DNA from: Pseudomonas kitaguniensis
GTDB taxonomy: Bacteria > Pseudomonadota > Gammaproteobacteria > Pseudomonadales > Pseudomonadaceae
Direction of reading: 5' to 3'
NCBI RefSeq assembly: GCF_009296165.1
Contig: NZ_VUAZ01000114.1
Location: 1 to 64,000, forward strand
Length of the DNA: 64,000 bases
In this document: one piece after another, positions 17,780 through 27,522 of the stretch
Layout: every line of letters begins with the position of its first letter
Numbering within the stretch: the first letter of the stretch is position 1
Program-made: the position numbers and the translations under genes
Notes under the pieces: model-generated
Database searches by the model: none
Seen by the model: the letters and a program-made list of their open reading frames with translations, nothing else
Told to the model about the DNA's origin: nothing

Positions 17780-19453
17780 ATGACCCAGGAAACCGGCGGC
17801 TTCGCCGCTTTTAATCTTAACCCGAACATTCTTGCTGCCGTCATCGCGACCGGCTACGAAGAACCTTCGGCTATTCAGCAGCAATCGATCCCGATAATCA
17901 TGGCCGGCCAGGACATGATCGGTCAGGCGCAAACCGGTACCGGTAAAACCGCCGCGTTCGCGTTGCCTATCCTGCATTGCATCGATCCTGCCAAGCGCGA
18001 GCCGCAAGCCCTGATCCTGGCGCCAACCCGTGAGTTGGCGCTGCAAGTAGCAACCGCCTTTGAAACCTACGCCAAGCAAATGCCGGGCGTCACTGTTGTG
18101 GCCGTTTACGGCGGCGCGCCCATGGGCCCACAACTCAAGGCAATCCGTAACGGCGCACAGATCGTTGTCGCCACTCCGGGCCGTCTGTGCGACCACCTGC
18201 GTCGCGACGAAAAAGTGCTGTCGACCGTGAACCACCTGGTGCTCGACGAAGCTGACGAAATGCTCAAGCTGGGCTTCATGGATGACCTGGAAGTCATCTT
18301 CAAGGCGCTGCCTGCGACCCGTCAGACCGTACTGTTCTCGGCCACCCTGCCACAGTCGATCCGTGCCATTGCTGAACGCCACTTGCGCGATCCGCAACAC
18401 GTTAAAATCCAGACCAAGACTCAGACCGTTACCGCGATCGAACAGGCTCACCTGTTGGTTCACGCTGACCAGAAGACCTCGGCTGTATTGAGCCTGCTGG
18501 AAGTCGAAGACTTCGACGCCCTGATCATGTTCGTGCGCACCAAGCAAGCGACCCTGGACCTGGCCAGTGCCCTGGAAGCCAAAGGCTACAAAGCCGCTGC
18601 GCTGAACGGTGACATCGCCCAGAACCAGCGTGAGCGCGTGATCGACTCCCTCAAGGATGGCCGTCTGGACATCGTTGTGGCGACCGACGTCGCTGCCCGT
18701 GGCCTCGACGTTCCACGTATCACTCACGTGTTCAACGTTGACATGCCGTACGACCCGGAGTCCTACGTTCACCGTATCGGCCGTACCGGCCGTGCGGGCC
18801 GCGAAGGTCGTGCACTGCTGCTGGTGACTCCACGTGAGCGCCGCATGCTGCAAGTGATCGAGCGTGTAACCGGTCAAAAAGTTGCCGAAGTCCGCCTGCC
18901 GGATGCTCAGGCTGTTCTCGATGCTCGCATCAAGAAACTGACCAACAGCTTGTCGCCGCTGGTGGCTGACGCTGAATCGACCCACGGCGAATTGCTTGAC
19001 CGCCTGACTGCCGATATCGGTTGCACCCCGCGTGCCCTGGCTGCAGCCCTGCTGCGCAAAGCTACCAACGGTCAGGCCCTGACCCTGGCAGCCATCGAGA
19101 AAGATCGCCCGCTGGTGCCGAACAACGCACCACGCGGTGATCGTCCAGAGCGTACTGGCGACCGTCCAGACCGTGGTGATCGTGAGCGTCGCGCTCCGGT
19201 TCCATTGGCTGAAGGTCGTGCGCGTTGCCGTACCGCGCTGGGCGCGCGTGATGGTATCGCCGCCAAGAACCTGCTGGGCGCTATCCTCAACGAGGGTGGC
19301 CTGGCACGTGAAGCGATCGGTCGCATCCAGGTGCGTGACAGCTTCTCCCTGGTGGAGCTGCCGGAAGACGGTCTGGAAAAACTGCTGACCAAGCTGAAAG
19401 ACACTCGCGTTGCCGGCAAGCAGTTGAAGCTGCGTCGCTACCGCGAAGATTGA
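17780..19453 (+). CDS. deaD: DEAD-box RNA helicase DeaD/CsdA
   Basis: This ATP-dependent RNA helicase unwinds structured RNA and aids ribosome assembly and mRNA decay in the cold. The 557-residue protein shows the Q motif (GYEEPSAIQQQSIP), motif I AQTGTGKT, DEAD within VLDEADEM, motif III SATLPQS, motif V DVAARGLDV and motif VI HRIGRTGRAGR. After an Arg/Asp-rich linker near residues 445-480 comes a DbpA-like RNA-binding domain (GARDGIAAKNLLGAILNEGG). The ATG at 17780 is preceded by GAGGCAGACCC. The long leader suggests post-transcriptional control. Confidence 0.95.
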   Translation: MTQETGGFAAFNLNPNILAAVIATGYEEPSAIQQQSIPIIMAGQDMIGQAQTGTGKTAAFALPILHCIDPAKREPQALILAPTRELALQVATAFETYAKQMPGVTVVAVYGGAPMGPQLKAIRNGAQIVVATPGRLCDHLRRDEKVLSTVNHLVLDEADEMLKLGFMDDLEVIFKALPATRQTVLFSATLPQSIRAIAERHLRDPQHVKIQTKTQTVTAIEQAHLLVHADQKTSAVLSLLEVEDFDALIMFVRTKQATLDLASALEAKGYKAAALNGDIAQNQRERVIDSLKDGRLDIVVATDVAARGLDVPRITHVFNVDMPYDPESYVHRIGRTGRAGREGRALLLVTPRERRMLQVIERVTGQKVAEVRLPDAQAVLDARIKKLTNSLSPLVADAESTHGELLDRLTADIGCTPRALAAALLRKATNGQALTLAAIEKDRPLVPNNAPRGDRPERTGDRPDRGDRERRAPVPLAEGRARCRTALGARDGIAAKNLLGAILNEGGLAREAIGRIQVRDSFSLVELPEDGLEKLLTKLKDTRVAGKQLKLRRYRED

Positions 19454-19480
19454 TCCGCCCTTGGCTGATTGATCGCCAAT

Positions 19481-19513
19481 AAAAAATCCCCGACTGGTTC
19501 GGGGATTTTTTTT
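19481..19513. terminator. deaD terminator (bidirectional)
   Basis: The stem ATCCCCGACTGGTTCGGGGAT lies between six A and eight T, and it separates deaD from the convergent dioxygenase gene. Confidence 0.9.
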
Positions 19514-19550
19514 GCCTGATCAGAACCCATTCCACTGTGTGTGGCCTGCG

Positions 19551-20318
19551 TCAGCCAAAGCGATAGATGTCCATGCCCAGCGCGCCCAGGGTGAACCCTT
19601 GGTGCGCCACGCTGAAGTCACCACCAGCACCGCGTGCAAAATACAGCGGCAACAAGTGCTCATCGCTCGGATGGTTGCGTACGGCATGCGGCGCCTGGCG
19701 GCGGTAGTCGTGCAAGGCCGTCTCATCGTTGGCGGCGAGTTTGGCCACCACCCAATCGCGAAAATCGCGTGCCCACGGCTCGATGCTCTCAGGGCCGGCC
19801 TGCCAGTCCAGCTCACCGAGGTTATGCGTGATGCTGCCGGAGCCGATCAACAGCACGCCATGCTCGCGCAGACTGGTCAGCGCCTGGCCCACGCGTGTCT
19901 GCAGGGCAGGGCCCATGTGGCTGGGCAACGACACTTGAACCACAGGGATATTCGCAGCCGGATACATCAGCGACAGCGGCACCCAAGTGCCGTGGTCGAA
20001 CGGGCGACGATTATCAATGCGCGCAGTCAAGCCATCGGCGTTGAGCAACTGCACAATCTCGTTCGCCAACGGCGGGTCGCCTGGCGCCGGGTATTGCACG
20101 GCGAACAGTTCACGGGAAAAACCGCCGAAATCGTGCCAGGTTTCCGGGGCGGCGCTGCCGCTGACCAATAACTCGTGGCTCTCCCAGTGCGCCGACACCA
20201 CCACAATCGCCTTGGGCTGCGGCAGTTCGGCGGCCAGACGCCGCAGCGCGGGGCCGCTGGCACCGGGTTGCAAGGCAAGCATGGGCGAGCCGTGGGAGAT
20301 AAACAGGCTGGGGAGCAT
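19551..20318 (-). CDS. DODA-type extradiol ring-cleavage dioxygenase (YgiD-like)
   Basis: The 255-residue protein belongs to the LigB/DODA superfamily that includes E. coli YgiD (4,5-DOPA dioxygenase). Metal-binding histidines are visible in FISHGSPMLAL near residue 9, FDHGTWVPLSLMYP near 110 and GSGSITHNLGEL near 160, with SAHWE near 44. The natural substrate is unknown; an aromatic catechol is likely. The ATG at 20318 follows a purine-rich stretch, and the longer reading frame upstream is not family-like. It is divergent from tpm. Confidence 0.9.
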   Translation of the reverse strand: MLPSLFISHGSPMLALQPGASGPALRRLAAELPQPKAIVVVSAHWESHELLVSGSAAPETWHDFGGFSRELFAVQYPAPGDPPLANEIVQLLNADGLTARIDNRRPFDHGTWVPLSLMYPAANIPVVQVSLPSHMGPALQTRVGQALTSLREHGVLLIGSGSITHNLGELDWQAGPESIEPWARDFRDWVVAKLAANDETALHDYRRQAPHAVRNHPSDEHLLPLYFARGAGGDFSVAHQGFTLGALGMDIYRFG

Positions 20319-20421
20319 AAGTGGGGTCCTGAGCGTTAACATGAGCCCATCTTCAATCAGATCATTGATCTAAATCTAATATAAGTTTTAGCCTGTAGTG
20401 ATCGATTTTTCAGGAGGGTTT

Positions 20422-21111
20422 ATGGATTCTGAGTTTTGGCGGGAGCGCTGGGCGCGTAATCAGATCGGCTTCCATTTGCCACAGGTCAATCCCTATCTGC
20501 AGCGGCATTGGCCGACGCTGGGCCTGGCCGCTGGAGCGAAGGTGCTGGTGCCGTTGTGTGGCAAGAGCCTGGATTTAATCTGGCTGGCCAGTGCCGGGCA
20601 TCGCGTGCTGGGTGTTGAGCTGTCGGAGCAGGCGGTTGATGCGTTTTTCAGTGAGCAGGGGCTTGTGCCGAGGGTCAGCCAGCGGGGTGTGTTCAAGGTG
20701 TACCAGGCGGGTTTGGTCGAGGTGTGGTGCGGTGACTTTTTTGCTTTGGGCGCCGATGCGGTGGCCGATTGCACCGCGCTCTACGACCGCGCAGCGTTGA
20801 TTGCGTTGCCGCCGTTGATGCGCGTGCACTATGCCGAGCATCTTAATACGCTGCTGGGGCCGGGTTGTGAGGGGCTGTTGATCACGCTCGATTACGACCA
20901 GACGCAAAAGGCCGGGCCTCCCTTTGCGGTGAGTGATGAAGAGGTGACGGTCTTGCTGGGGGCGAACTGGGCTGTGCGGGTGGCGCAGGAGCAGGACATT
21001 TTGGGCGAAAGCTGGAAGTTTGTGCAGGACGGCGTGACCCGTCTGGAAGAGCGGGTCTACCGGCTCACCAGGCGCTCCCAAGATCCAGAGCACTGCGGCC
21101 TGAGTGGTTAA
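20422..21111 (+). CDS. tpm: Thiopurine S-methyltransferase
   Basis: TPMT methylates thiopurines with S-adenosylmethionine; in Pseudomonas it is also linked to tellurite and selenite methylation. The 229-residue protein has the family start [20 protein letters not shown], the AdoMet motif [17 protein letters not shown], and [12 protein letters not shown]. The ATG follows CAGGAGGG. The C-terminal ten residues ([11 protein letters not shown]) go slightly past the usual family end. A terminator and REP doublet follow. Confidence 0.95.
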   Translation: MDSEFWRERWARNQIGFHLPQVNPYLQRHWPTLGLAAGAKVLVPLCGKSLDLIWLASAGHRVLGVELSEQAVDAFFSEQGLVPRVSQRGVFKVYQAGLVEVWCGDFFALGADAVADCTALYDRAALIALPPLMRVHYAEHLNTLLGPGCEGLLITLDYDQTQKAGPPFAVSDEEVTVLLGANWAVRVAQEQDILGESWKFVQDGVTRLEERVYRLTRRSQDPEHCGLSG

Positions 21112-21159
21112 AGCAGATCAAAAGCGGGTTTGGATTACACAGCAGATCTGCTTTTTTTT
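21110..21159 (+). terminator. tpm terminator
   Basis: AAAGCAGATC (21110-21119) pairs with GATCTGCTTT (21145-21154), followed by a run of T. The stem begins within the tpm stop codon. Confidence 0.7.
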
Positions 21160-21165
21160 GCTTTC

Positions 21166-21254
21166 TGTGGGAGCGGGCTTGCTCGCAATTGCAGTGTGTC
21201 AGTTGAAAAATATTTATCTGATACACCGCAATCGCGAGCAAGCCCGCTCCCACA
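21166..21254. repeat. REP doublet
   Basis: TGTGGGAGCGGGCTTGCTCG and its inverse face each other across about 40 AT-rich bases, forming a REPIN-type palindrome between the convergent tpm and htpX genes. Confidence 0.88.
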
Positions 21255-21349
21255 GTTGACCGAGTTCGGTTTGAGGGATTGGGTCGCTTTTTGGGCCGCC
21301 TGCTTTTGATCTTGATCTGGAAGCGTCCCGTTAAATTAAAAAATGCCAC

Positions 21350-21377
21350 AAAAAAGGGGCGATCAGATCGCCCCTTC
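21350..21377 (-). terminator. htpX terminator
   Basis: The stem GGGGCGAT/ATCGCCCC is followed on the minus strand by six T, 20 bases past the htpX stop. Confidence 0.85.
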
Positions 21378-21396
21378 GAGTATGACTACCCAGCTA

Positions 21397-22284
21397 TCAG
21401 CCCCGACGGCGCAGCGCGTCGATTCGCTCTTCCAGCGGTGGGTGGCTCATGAACATACGCGCAAAGCCCTGCTTGATACCCCCGTTAATGCCAAACGCCG
21501 TCAGGCTGTCGGGCATGTGCACCGGCAGGCCCTGTTCGGAGCGCAAGTGTTGCAGCGCTGCAATCATCGCGCCGGTACCGGCCAGGCGGGCACCGGCTTC
21601 GTCTGCGCGGAACTCGCGTTTGCGCGAGAACCACATGGTGATTGCGCTGGCCAGGAAGCCGAGTACCACTTCGGCGAAGATGGTCGCTGCGAAGTAGGCA
21701 ATGCCGCGGCCGCCTTCGTTTTTGAAGATGACCTTGTCGACGAAGTTGCCGATGATGCGCGCGAAGAACATCACGAAGGTGTTCACCACGCCTTGCACCA
21801 GCGCCAACGTGACCATGTCGCCGTTGGCCACGTGGCCGATTTCGTGAGCCAATACCGCCTTCACTTCGTCATACGAGAAGCGTTCCAGCATGCCCTGGCT
21901 GACCGCGACGAGCGCGTCGTTTTTGTTCCAGCCGGTGGCAAAGGCGTTGGCTTCATAGGCCGGGAAGATCCCGACCTCGGGCATCTTGATTCCGGCTTCG
22001 CGGGACAACTGCTCCACGGTCTGCAGCAGCCATTGCTCATGGCGGGTGCGAGGCTGGGTGATCACCTGGGTGCTGGTGCTCATCTTCGCCATCCACTTGG
22101 AGATGAACAGCGAGAACAGTGAACCGGCAAAACCAAAGACTGCACAGAAGACCAGCAACTGGTTAAGGTTCAGATCGACCCCGTTGGCCGCCATGAACCC
22201 GTTGAAGCCGAAAAGGCTCAGGGTGATGCTGGCAATCAGCACGACCGCCAGGTTAGTGGCCAAGAACAGCAGGATGCGCATCAT
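21397..22284 (-). CDS. htpX: Membrane zinc metalloprotease HtpX
   Basis: HtpX cleaves misfolded inner-membrane proteins alongside FtsH. The 295-residue protein has two N-terminal membrane helices (residues 4-24 and 36-58), the zinc motif HEIGH near residue 143, and the family stretches [20 protein letters not shown] and [14 protein letters not shown], which supplies the third ligand. A sigma-70-type promoter is visible just upstream. Confidence 0.97.
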   Translation of the reverse strand: MMRILLFLATNLAVVLIASITLSLFGFNGFMAANGVDLNLNQLLVFCAVFGFAGSLFSLFISKWMAKMSTSTQVITQPRTRHEQWLLQTVEQLSREAGIKMPEVGIFPAYEANAFATGWNKNDALVAVSQGMLERFSYDEVKAVLAHEIGHVANGDMVTLALVQGVVNTFVMFFARIIGNFVDKVIFKNEGGRGIAYFAATIFAEVVLGFLASAITMWFSRKREFRADEAGARLAGTGAMIAALQHLRSEQGLPVHMPDSLTAFGINGGIKQGFARMFMSHPPLEERIDALRRRG

Positions 22285-22329
22285 GGTTGTAGAGTTCTCC
22301 TCATGCTTAATATGTCGCGTACTGCGGGG

Positions 22330-22358
22330 TATATAAGGTGCGGCATGGGGTGATTCAA
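22330..22358 (-). promoter_or_regulatory. htpX sigma-70-type promoter
   Basis: Read on the minus strand, TTGAAT (22358-22353) and TATATA (22335-22330) are separated by exactly 17 bases, about 45 bases before the htpX start. No convincing heat-shock sigma promoter was seen. Confidence 0.65.
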
Positions 22359-22548
22359 CCGAGCGACTATTTCAAACTGTGTCCTACAGCAAAAATGTAG
22401 AGGCTTGAGGGAATTTTCCGATCCGCAACGCTGGCCGTGATCAGCCGATTGTTGCCGTGGCGTCCCGTAACTAAAGGGGCGGGCCGCTCCGTAGTGTGCC
22501 GCGATAGGTGAACGGAGGGGCAGGGCAGAGAAGTGTTGCCAGATAATC

Positions 22549-22577
22549 GCTGTACGACCGAAACTCGGTCGTACAGC
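22549..22577 (-). terminator. Hairpin downstream of alaA
   Basis: A perfect 13-base-pair stem GCTGTACGACCGA/TCGGTCGTACAGC starts ten bases past the alaA stop. The following minus-strand bases (GATTATCT) are only weakly U-rich, so it may be a terminator or an mRNA 3'-end stabiliser. The remaining 200 bases toward htpX hold only its promoter. Confidence 0.6.
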
Positions 22578-22587
22578 GCCATTTTCG

Positions 22588-23799
22588 TTACTGACGATAG
22601 GACTTGAGGAAGTTGCCGATGCGACCGATAGCCATGTCCAGGTCATCCACGCGCGGCAACGTGACCACACGGAAGTGATCCGGCCACGGCCAGTTGAACG
22701 CCGTTCCCTGTACCACCAACAGTTTTTCCGACAGCAGCAGGTCGAGCACGAACTTCTCGTCGTTGAAGATCGGGCAGACTTTCGGGTCGATCCTCGGGAA
22801 CGCATACAGCGCGCCCATGGGCTTCACGCAACTGACGCCGGGGATTGCGTTGAGCAATTCCCACGTGCGGTTACGCTGTTCCAGCAGGCGGCCCTGCGGC
22901 AGTACCAGGTCGTTGATGCTCTGGTAGCCGCCGAGCGCGGTCTGGATCGCGTGTTGGCTTGGCACGTTGGCGCACAGGCGCATGTTGGCCAGCATATCGA
23001 TGCCTTCGATGTAGCTTTGGGCATTGTGCTTGGGGCCGGAGATGGCTATCCAGCCGGAGCGGAAACCCGCCACGCGGTAGGATTTGGACAAGCCATTGAA
23101 GGTCAGGCACAGCAGGTCCGGGGCCAGGGAACCGGTGCAGATATGCACGGCATCATCGTAGAGGATCTTGTCGTAGATCTCGTCGGAGAACACCACCAGG
23201 TTGTGCTGGCGCGCCAGTTCAAGCATGCCCAGCAGCACCTCTTTGGAGTACACGGCGCCGGTGGGGTTGTTCGGGTTGATGATCACCAGGGCCTTGGTGT
23301 TCGGGGTGATCTTGGCCTTGATGTCGGCCAGGTCCGGGAACCAGTCGGCGCCTTCGTCGCACAGGTAGTGCACCGGGTGGCCGCCGGCCAGGGTCACGGC
23401 GGCGGTCCACAATGGGTAGTCCGGTGCCGGCACCAGCACTTCGTCGCCGTTGTTGAGCAAGGCCTGCATGGACATCACGATCAGCTCGGACACCCCATTG
23501 CCGAGGTAGATGTCTTCGATGCCGACACCTTCAACCTGTTTTTGCTGGTAGTACTGCATCACCGCCTTACGCGCGCTGAACAGGCCTTTGGAGTCGCTGT
23601 AGCCTTGGGCGGTCGGCAGGTTGCGGATCACGTCCTGGAGGATTTCGTCCGGTGCTTCGAAACCAAAGGGCGCGGGGTTGCCAATGTTCAGCTTGAGGAT
23701 GCGATGGCCTTCCTCTTCCAGGCGCTTGGCGTGCTTGAGCACTGGGCCGCGAATGTCGTAGCAGACGTTGGCGAGCTTGTTCGATTTGCTGACCTGCAT
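22588..23799 (-). CDS. alaA: PLP-dependent aminotransferase, AlaA-like
   Basis: This class I/II aminotransferase matches AlaA/YfbQ, a glutamate-pyruvate transaminase for alanine synthesis. The 403-residue length and start VSKSNKLANVCYDIRGPVLK are characteristic. PLP-site features: YLGNGVSELI near residue 97, VINPNNPTGAVYS near 178, SDEIYDKILYD near 210, and the Schiff-base lysine in FNGLSKSYRVAGFRSGW near 243. It is divergent from msrB. Confidence 0.93.
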   Translation of the reverse strand: MQVSKSNKLANVCYDIRGPVLKHAKRLEEEGHRILKLNIGNPAPFGFEAPDEILQDVIRNLPTAQGYSDSKGLFSARKAVMQYYQQKQVEGVGIEDIYLGNGVSELIVMSMQALLNNGDEVLVPAPDYPLWTAAVTLAGGHPVHYLCDEGADWFPDLADIKAKITPNTKALVIINPNNPTGAVYSKEVLLGMLELARQHNLVVFSDEIYDKILYDDAVHICTGSLAPDLLCLTFNGLSKSYRVAGFRSGWIAISGPKHNAQSYIEGIDMLANMRLCANVPSQHAIQTALGGYQSINDLVLPQGRLLEQRNRTWELLNAIPGVSCVKPMGALYAFPRIDPKVCPIFNDEKFVLDLLLSEKLLVVQGTAFNWPWPDHFRVVTLPRVDDLDMAIGRIGNFLKSYRQ

Positions 23800-24001
23800 G
23801 GCGATGTGATCCTGAAAATGAACGATCCAGACGGCGTGGACACTACCGTACTGCGAATCCTGCGAGGCCTGCACCCAAAAATGCGTTTGAATGCCGATAG
23901 CGCGGGTGCCAGACTGGCGTTTTGAAGAGGCGCAATCATACGTGCCGCCTGATCCATGGAAAAGACACAGATCAGGCTTTTTCAGTTGCCGAGGTGTACC
24001 G

Positions 24002-24394
24002 ATGGAAAAGCTGCAGAAAACCATTGATGAATGGAAAGCGATGCTCGACCCCGAACAATACAATGTGTGCCGCCTCAAAGGCACCGAGCGGCCGTTTTCC
24101 GGCAAGTACAACGCCACCAAGACCGACGGCGTGTACCACTGCATTTGCTGTAACGAGGCGTTGTTCGATTCGGCCACCAAGTTTGACTCGGGCTGCGGCT
24201 GGCCCAGCTTCTATGCGCCGATTGCCGACAGCGCGATGATCGAGATCCGTGACGTCAGCCACGGCATGATCCGCACCGAAGTGACCTGCGCTAAATGCGA
24301 TGCGCACCTGGGGCATGTGTTCCCGGATGGCCCGCCGCCGACCGGCTTGCGGTATTGCATCAACTCGGTGTGCCTGGACCTGGTGCCGCGTTAA
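24002..24394 (+). CDS. msrB: Peptide-methionine (R)-S-oxide reductase MsrB
   Basis: MsrB repairs the R form of methionine sulfoxide in proteins. The 130-residue protein has two zinc-binding CxxC pairs (CICC near residue 46 and CAKC near 95), GCGWPSFY, and the catalytic cysteine in [13 protein letters not shown] near the C-terminus. The ATG at 24002 gives normal length. The next gene, gpx, lies 126 bases downstream behind its own operator candidates. Confidence 0.96.
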   Translation: MEKLQKTIDEWKAMLDPEQYNVCRLKGTERPFSGKYNATKTDGVYHCICCNEALFDSATKFDSGCGWPSFYAPIADSAMIEIRDVSHGMIRTEVTCAKCDAHLGHVFPDGPPPTGLRYCINSVCLDLVPR

Positions 24395-24452
24395 GCCCTG
24401 AGTGCCCCGCGCAGGGTGCGCGGGGCGCTGTATGACGAGGTATAAGCCCCAT

Positions 24453-24478
24453 CAATTAAATTGTGCGCAATTAAATTG
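24453..24478 (+). promoter_or_regulatory. Twin palindromic operator upstream of gpx
   Basis: CAATTAAATTG, a perfect 11-base palindrome, occurs twice (24453-24463 and 24468-24478), separated by TGCG. The half-site ACAATT/AATTGT type is that reported for OhrR-family repressors. It sits about 45-70 bases before the gpx start, where a repressor would cover the promoter. Confidence 0.65.
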
Positions 24479-24520
24479 CGCACTATTTTTTCGTCCTTTC
24501 CCAACCGTCGAGGCACTGCC

Positions 24521-25006
24521 ATGAGTGACACATTGCTGCGCATTCCCTGCACCACCCTCAAGGGTGAGCAAAAGACCTTGGCTGATTTCGCCGGCAAGGC
24601 CATTTTGGTCGTCAATACCGCCAGCAAATGTGGCTTCACCCCGCAATACAAAGGGCTGGAACAACTCTGGCAGCAGTACAAAGACCAGGGTTTGGTGGTG
24701 CTGGGTTTTCCCTGCAACCAGTTCGGCAAGCAGGAACCGGGTAACGAAGCCGCAATTTCCGAGTTCTGCGAGCTTAATTTTGGTGTCAGCTTCCCGCTGT
24801 TCAAGAAGGTCGACGTGAATGGCAGCGCTGCCCATCCACTGTTTGTGCAGTTGAAAAAGCAGGCGCCGGGGTTACTTGGGTCCAAAGGCATCAAGTGGAA
24901 CTTCACCAAGTTCTTGATCGGTCGCGACGGCAACGTGGTCAAGCGCTTTGCGCCGACCACCAAACCCCAGGACCTGACGACGGAGATTGAAGCCCTGCTC
25001 AAATGA
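24521..25006 (+). CDS. gpx: Glutathione peroxidase family protein
   Basis: The 161-residue enzyme reduces peroxides, in bacteria often with thioredoxin rather than glutathione. It is a cysteine (not selenocysteine) form: [12 protein letters not shown] near residue 32, [14 protein letters not shown] near 65, and [12 protein letters not shown] near 127 supply the Cys, Gln, Trp and Asn of the active site. The ATG at 24521 follows CGAGGCACTGCC. Twin palindromes upstream suggest MarR-type peroxide control, but no ospR gene follows, unlike the P. aeruginosa arrangement. Confidence 0.95.
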   Translation: MSDTLLRIPCTTLKGEQKTLADFAGKAILVVNTASKCGFTPQYKGLEQLWQQYKDQGLVVLGFPCNQFGKQEPGNEAAISEFCELNFGVSFPLFKKVDVNGSAAHPLFVQLKKQAPGLLGSKGIKWNFTKFLIGRDGNVVKRFAPTTKPQDLTTEIEALLK

Positions 25007-25050
25007 GCGATGCACGCGGCTCCAGCGCCTGGCCCCGTGGCTGGCGCAGA

Positions 25051-27360
25051 TCAGTGGCTGGTCGTCTTCGGCACCCACAGGTCCAGCAGCCCCTTGAGTT
25101 CCTCGCGACGAAACGGCTTGGCCAGGTAGTCATCCATGCCCGCCGCCCGGCAACGCTCGCGTTCCTCCGACAGCGCGTTGGCGGTTAGCGCGACGATGGG
25201 CAGGTCCGGCCACCGCCCGCTGCGGCGGATCTGCCGGCTGGCCTCGTAGCCGTCCATCACCGGCATATTGCAGTCCATCAACACCATGTCAAAACGCTGT
25301 TCCTCAAGGAACTTGAGTGCTTCGCCGCCATGTGCGGCGACGATCACTTCGCAGCCGAGCTTGCTCAGCATGCCCTTGGCCACCAGTTGATTGACCGGGT
25401 TGTCCTCCACCAGCAGGATGCGCGCCTGATGCGCGAGCGGCGCGGCTTCGCTTTGGGCTGCATCAAGGATCAGTTGTGCGTCGCTGCGCAGGTTGCGCTG
25501 CAGAATCTGGTACAACGCGTTGCGGCTCAACGGGCGGGCCTGTTGCTGTAACGGCGCCAGGGCCGCGACTTCTTCGCCGGGCATGAAGTTGCCATAAGCG
25601 GTGACCAGCAGGATCGGCGCGTTGATCGCCGGGCGCAGGCGGAACAAGCACTCCGGGCAATCGGTGATCAGCAGGTCGGGCGTTTGGCCGCTCAAGTCGT
25701 CGTCCTGTGAATAGCAGCGCGGTGTCAGCCCCCAGTGGGGCAGCAGCGTCGTGAGCAGCTCGGTCAGGCCATTGCGGCCGCTGGTGATGACGATAACGTC
25801 ACCCGCCAGGGGCGTCATTCGGGCCGCCGGCAGGTGCATGGGCAGCGGCAGGTCGGCACTGAACTGGCTGCCAAAACCGACCTCCGAGCTGATACTCAAG
25901 CGGCCCTTCATCGCTTCACACAGGTTGTGAGTTAACGCGAGCCCTAACCCCGTGCCACCAAACTGGCGAGTGATGCCCGCGCCCGCCTGCGTAAAAGGTT
26001 GGAATATCTTTACCTGAGCCTCCAGGGCAATGCCGATACCCGTGTCACAGACCTCGATTATCACCCGGCCCTCGTGGGCGCGCAGGCGCACGTCGACGCG
26101 GCCGAAGCGGGTGAACTTCAAGGCGTTGGAGAGCAGGTTGCTGACGATCTGCCGCACTCGCGTCGGGTCGCCAACCACTTGGGCCGGAAACAGTGGGTCA
26201 ATCAGGCAGGTCAACTCGACGCTGGGCGCCGCGTTCTGTGACAGCAGGTTGGCGGTGTCTTCGACCAAGGAGCCCAGATCGAACGGGATATGCTCCAGCT
26301 CCAATTGGCCGGCATCGAACTTCGACAGGTCGAGAATATCGTTGAGCAATTCCACCAGGACCTTGCCCGAGTCGTGGGCAATCGACAGTTGCTGGCGTTG
26401 TTCGGCGTTCAGCGTGCTGTCGAGTGACAACGCGATCATCCCCAGCAAGCCATTCAGCGGCGTGCGGATCTCGTGGCTCATATTGGCCAGGAACGCCGCC
26501 CTGGCCTGTGCCATCGACACGGCGGTCAACTTTGCCGCCTCCAGTTCGTCGTTCGATTGGCTCAAGCGCTGGTTGCTGGCCTTGAGCTCAAGTGTGCGCG
26601 CAGAGACGATATTTTCCAGTTGGCCCAAGTATTCGGTGAGGCGGTCCTCGGCGTGACGCCGTTGTTGAATTTCGGTCTGCATGGTGTCGAATTGCTGGTT
26701 GGCAACGTTCACCAGCACGCCGATTTCGTCATTTTCATGCCCCGGCGGGCAATCCAGGCGGGCCTGCTCGCGGGTGCTCAGCGCGCGAATAATGCGCACC
26801 AGTGGTTGCGTCAGCATCACGTAAAACAGGCCCAGCAAGATGCCCGTCAGCAGCAGGCTACGGGCAAAACCATTGAGCAGGGTGATCTCGGCGCGGTGCA
26901 GGAAACGGCTGCCGAAGGCGTAGGTGTCGACGTCCAGGCGCAGCATGCCGAGGGAGTCGTTGGGCATGTGGCTGAGAAACAGGCGGTCTTCAAACTGGCG
27001 GTTGGCGCCAAACAGAAAGTCGCTGATGGGCCGGTACGTGCTTTCCTTGCGCGGCCGATTGACGTCGGCCAGCACCACGCCATTGTTGTCGATCAATTGC
27101 GCGTGGGTGATCGCTGGCGAGTGCAGCAGGCCAAGGGTCAGCTCTTGGGCAAGTTCGGCATCAATGTTGTACGCAATACGTGAGGCAGGGTTGTGGCTGA
27201 TTTCGATCAGTGAACGTATTTCACGGTTGATCGAGGCGTCTTCGCTGGCATAATCAATGCCGATTTGGATCAGACTGAGCAAGGTTCCCAAGGCGAAACC
27301 GGCGAGCACGGCTAATTTCGCTTGTTTATAAGACAAGCGGTGGGCGAATTTTATATCCAT
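25051..27360 (-). CDS. sagS: Hybrid sensor histidine kinase/response regulator (SagS-like)
   Basis: The 769-residue inner-membrane kinase has a transmembrane helix near residues 14-33, a periplasmic sensor domain to about 160, a second helix near 163-183, HAMP to about 235, a HisKA domain with MSHEIRTPLNGLLGM (His near 296), an ATPase domain with GGTGLGLALTHNLCEAM, a degenerate receiver, and a C-terminal receiver with LMDCNMPVMDGYEA (Asp near 696). There is no HPt domain, so phosphate must pass to a separate protein. Position beside gpx-msrB-alaA matches P. aeruginosa SagS, which links biofilm formation and tolerance; the symbol rests on that synteny. Confidence 0.85.
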   Translation of the reverse strand: MDIKFAHRLSYKQAKLAVLAGFALGTLLSLIQIGIDYASEDASINREIRSLIEISHNPASRIAYNIDAELAQELTLGLLHSPAITHAQLIDNNGVVLADVNRPRKESTYRPISDFLFGANRQFEDRLFLSHMPNDSLGMLRLDVDTYAFGSRFLHRAEITLLNGFARSLLLTGILLGLFYVMLTQPLVRIIRALSTREQARLDCPPGHENDEIGVLVNVANQQFDTMQTEIQQRRHAEDRLTEYLGQLENIVSARTLELKASNQRLSQSNDELEAAKLTAVSMAQARAAFLANMSHEIRTPLNGLLGMIALSLDSTLNAEQRQQLSIAHDSGKVLVELLNDILDLSKFDAGQLELEHIPFDLGSLVEDTANLLSQNAAPSVELTCLIDPLFPAQVVGDPTRVRQIVSNLLSNALKFTRFGRVDVRLRAHEGRVIIEVCDTGIGIALEAQVKIFQPFTQAGAGITRQFGGTGLGLALTHNLCEAMKGRLSISSEVGFGSQFSADLPLPMHLPAARMTPLAGDVIVITSGRNGLTELLTTLLPHWGLTPRCYSQDDDLSGQTPDLLITDCPECLFRLRPAINAPILLVTAYGNFMPGEEVAALAPLQQQARPLSRNALYQILQRNLRSDAQLILDAAQSEAAPLAHQARILLVEDNPVNQLVAKGMLSKLGCEVIVAAHGGEALKFLEEQRFDMVLMDCNMPVMDGYEASRQIRRSGRWPDLPIVALTANALSEERERCRAAGMDDYLAKPFRREELKGLLDLWVPKTTSH

Positions 27361-27522
27361 CGGTTGTTGAACCACTTCACGTTTCCCTTCGCCCGGCAAG
27401 CATAGCTGAACATCTACACGCTCTGGCTTGGCCGGTATAAATCGTTTTTACGCAGCGTCTGACGGTCTGCCACAGGGTTGCCAATACGCCATCTTTTGCA
27501 AGAACTTGCCAGAGGAATAATC

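Noticed and set aside
17540-18985. 481-codon ORF antisense to deaD
   Set aside because: It mirrors a strongly conserved gene on the other strand; GC-rich codon use leaves the complement open.
22330-22380. Heat-shock (sigma-32) promoter for htpX
   Set aside because: TTGAAA and CCCCAT are both present but their spacing is too wide; a 17-base-spaced sigma-70-type pair fits better.
22675-23925. 416-codon ORF antisense to alaA
   Set aside because: Shadow of a well-conserved aminotransferase gene, with no start signal or family features.
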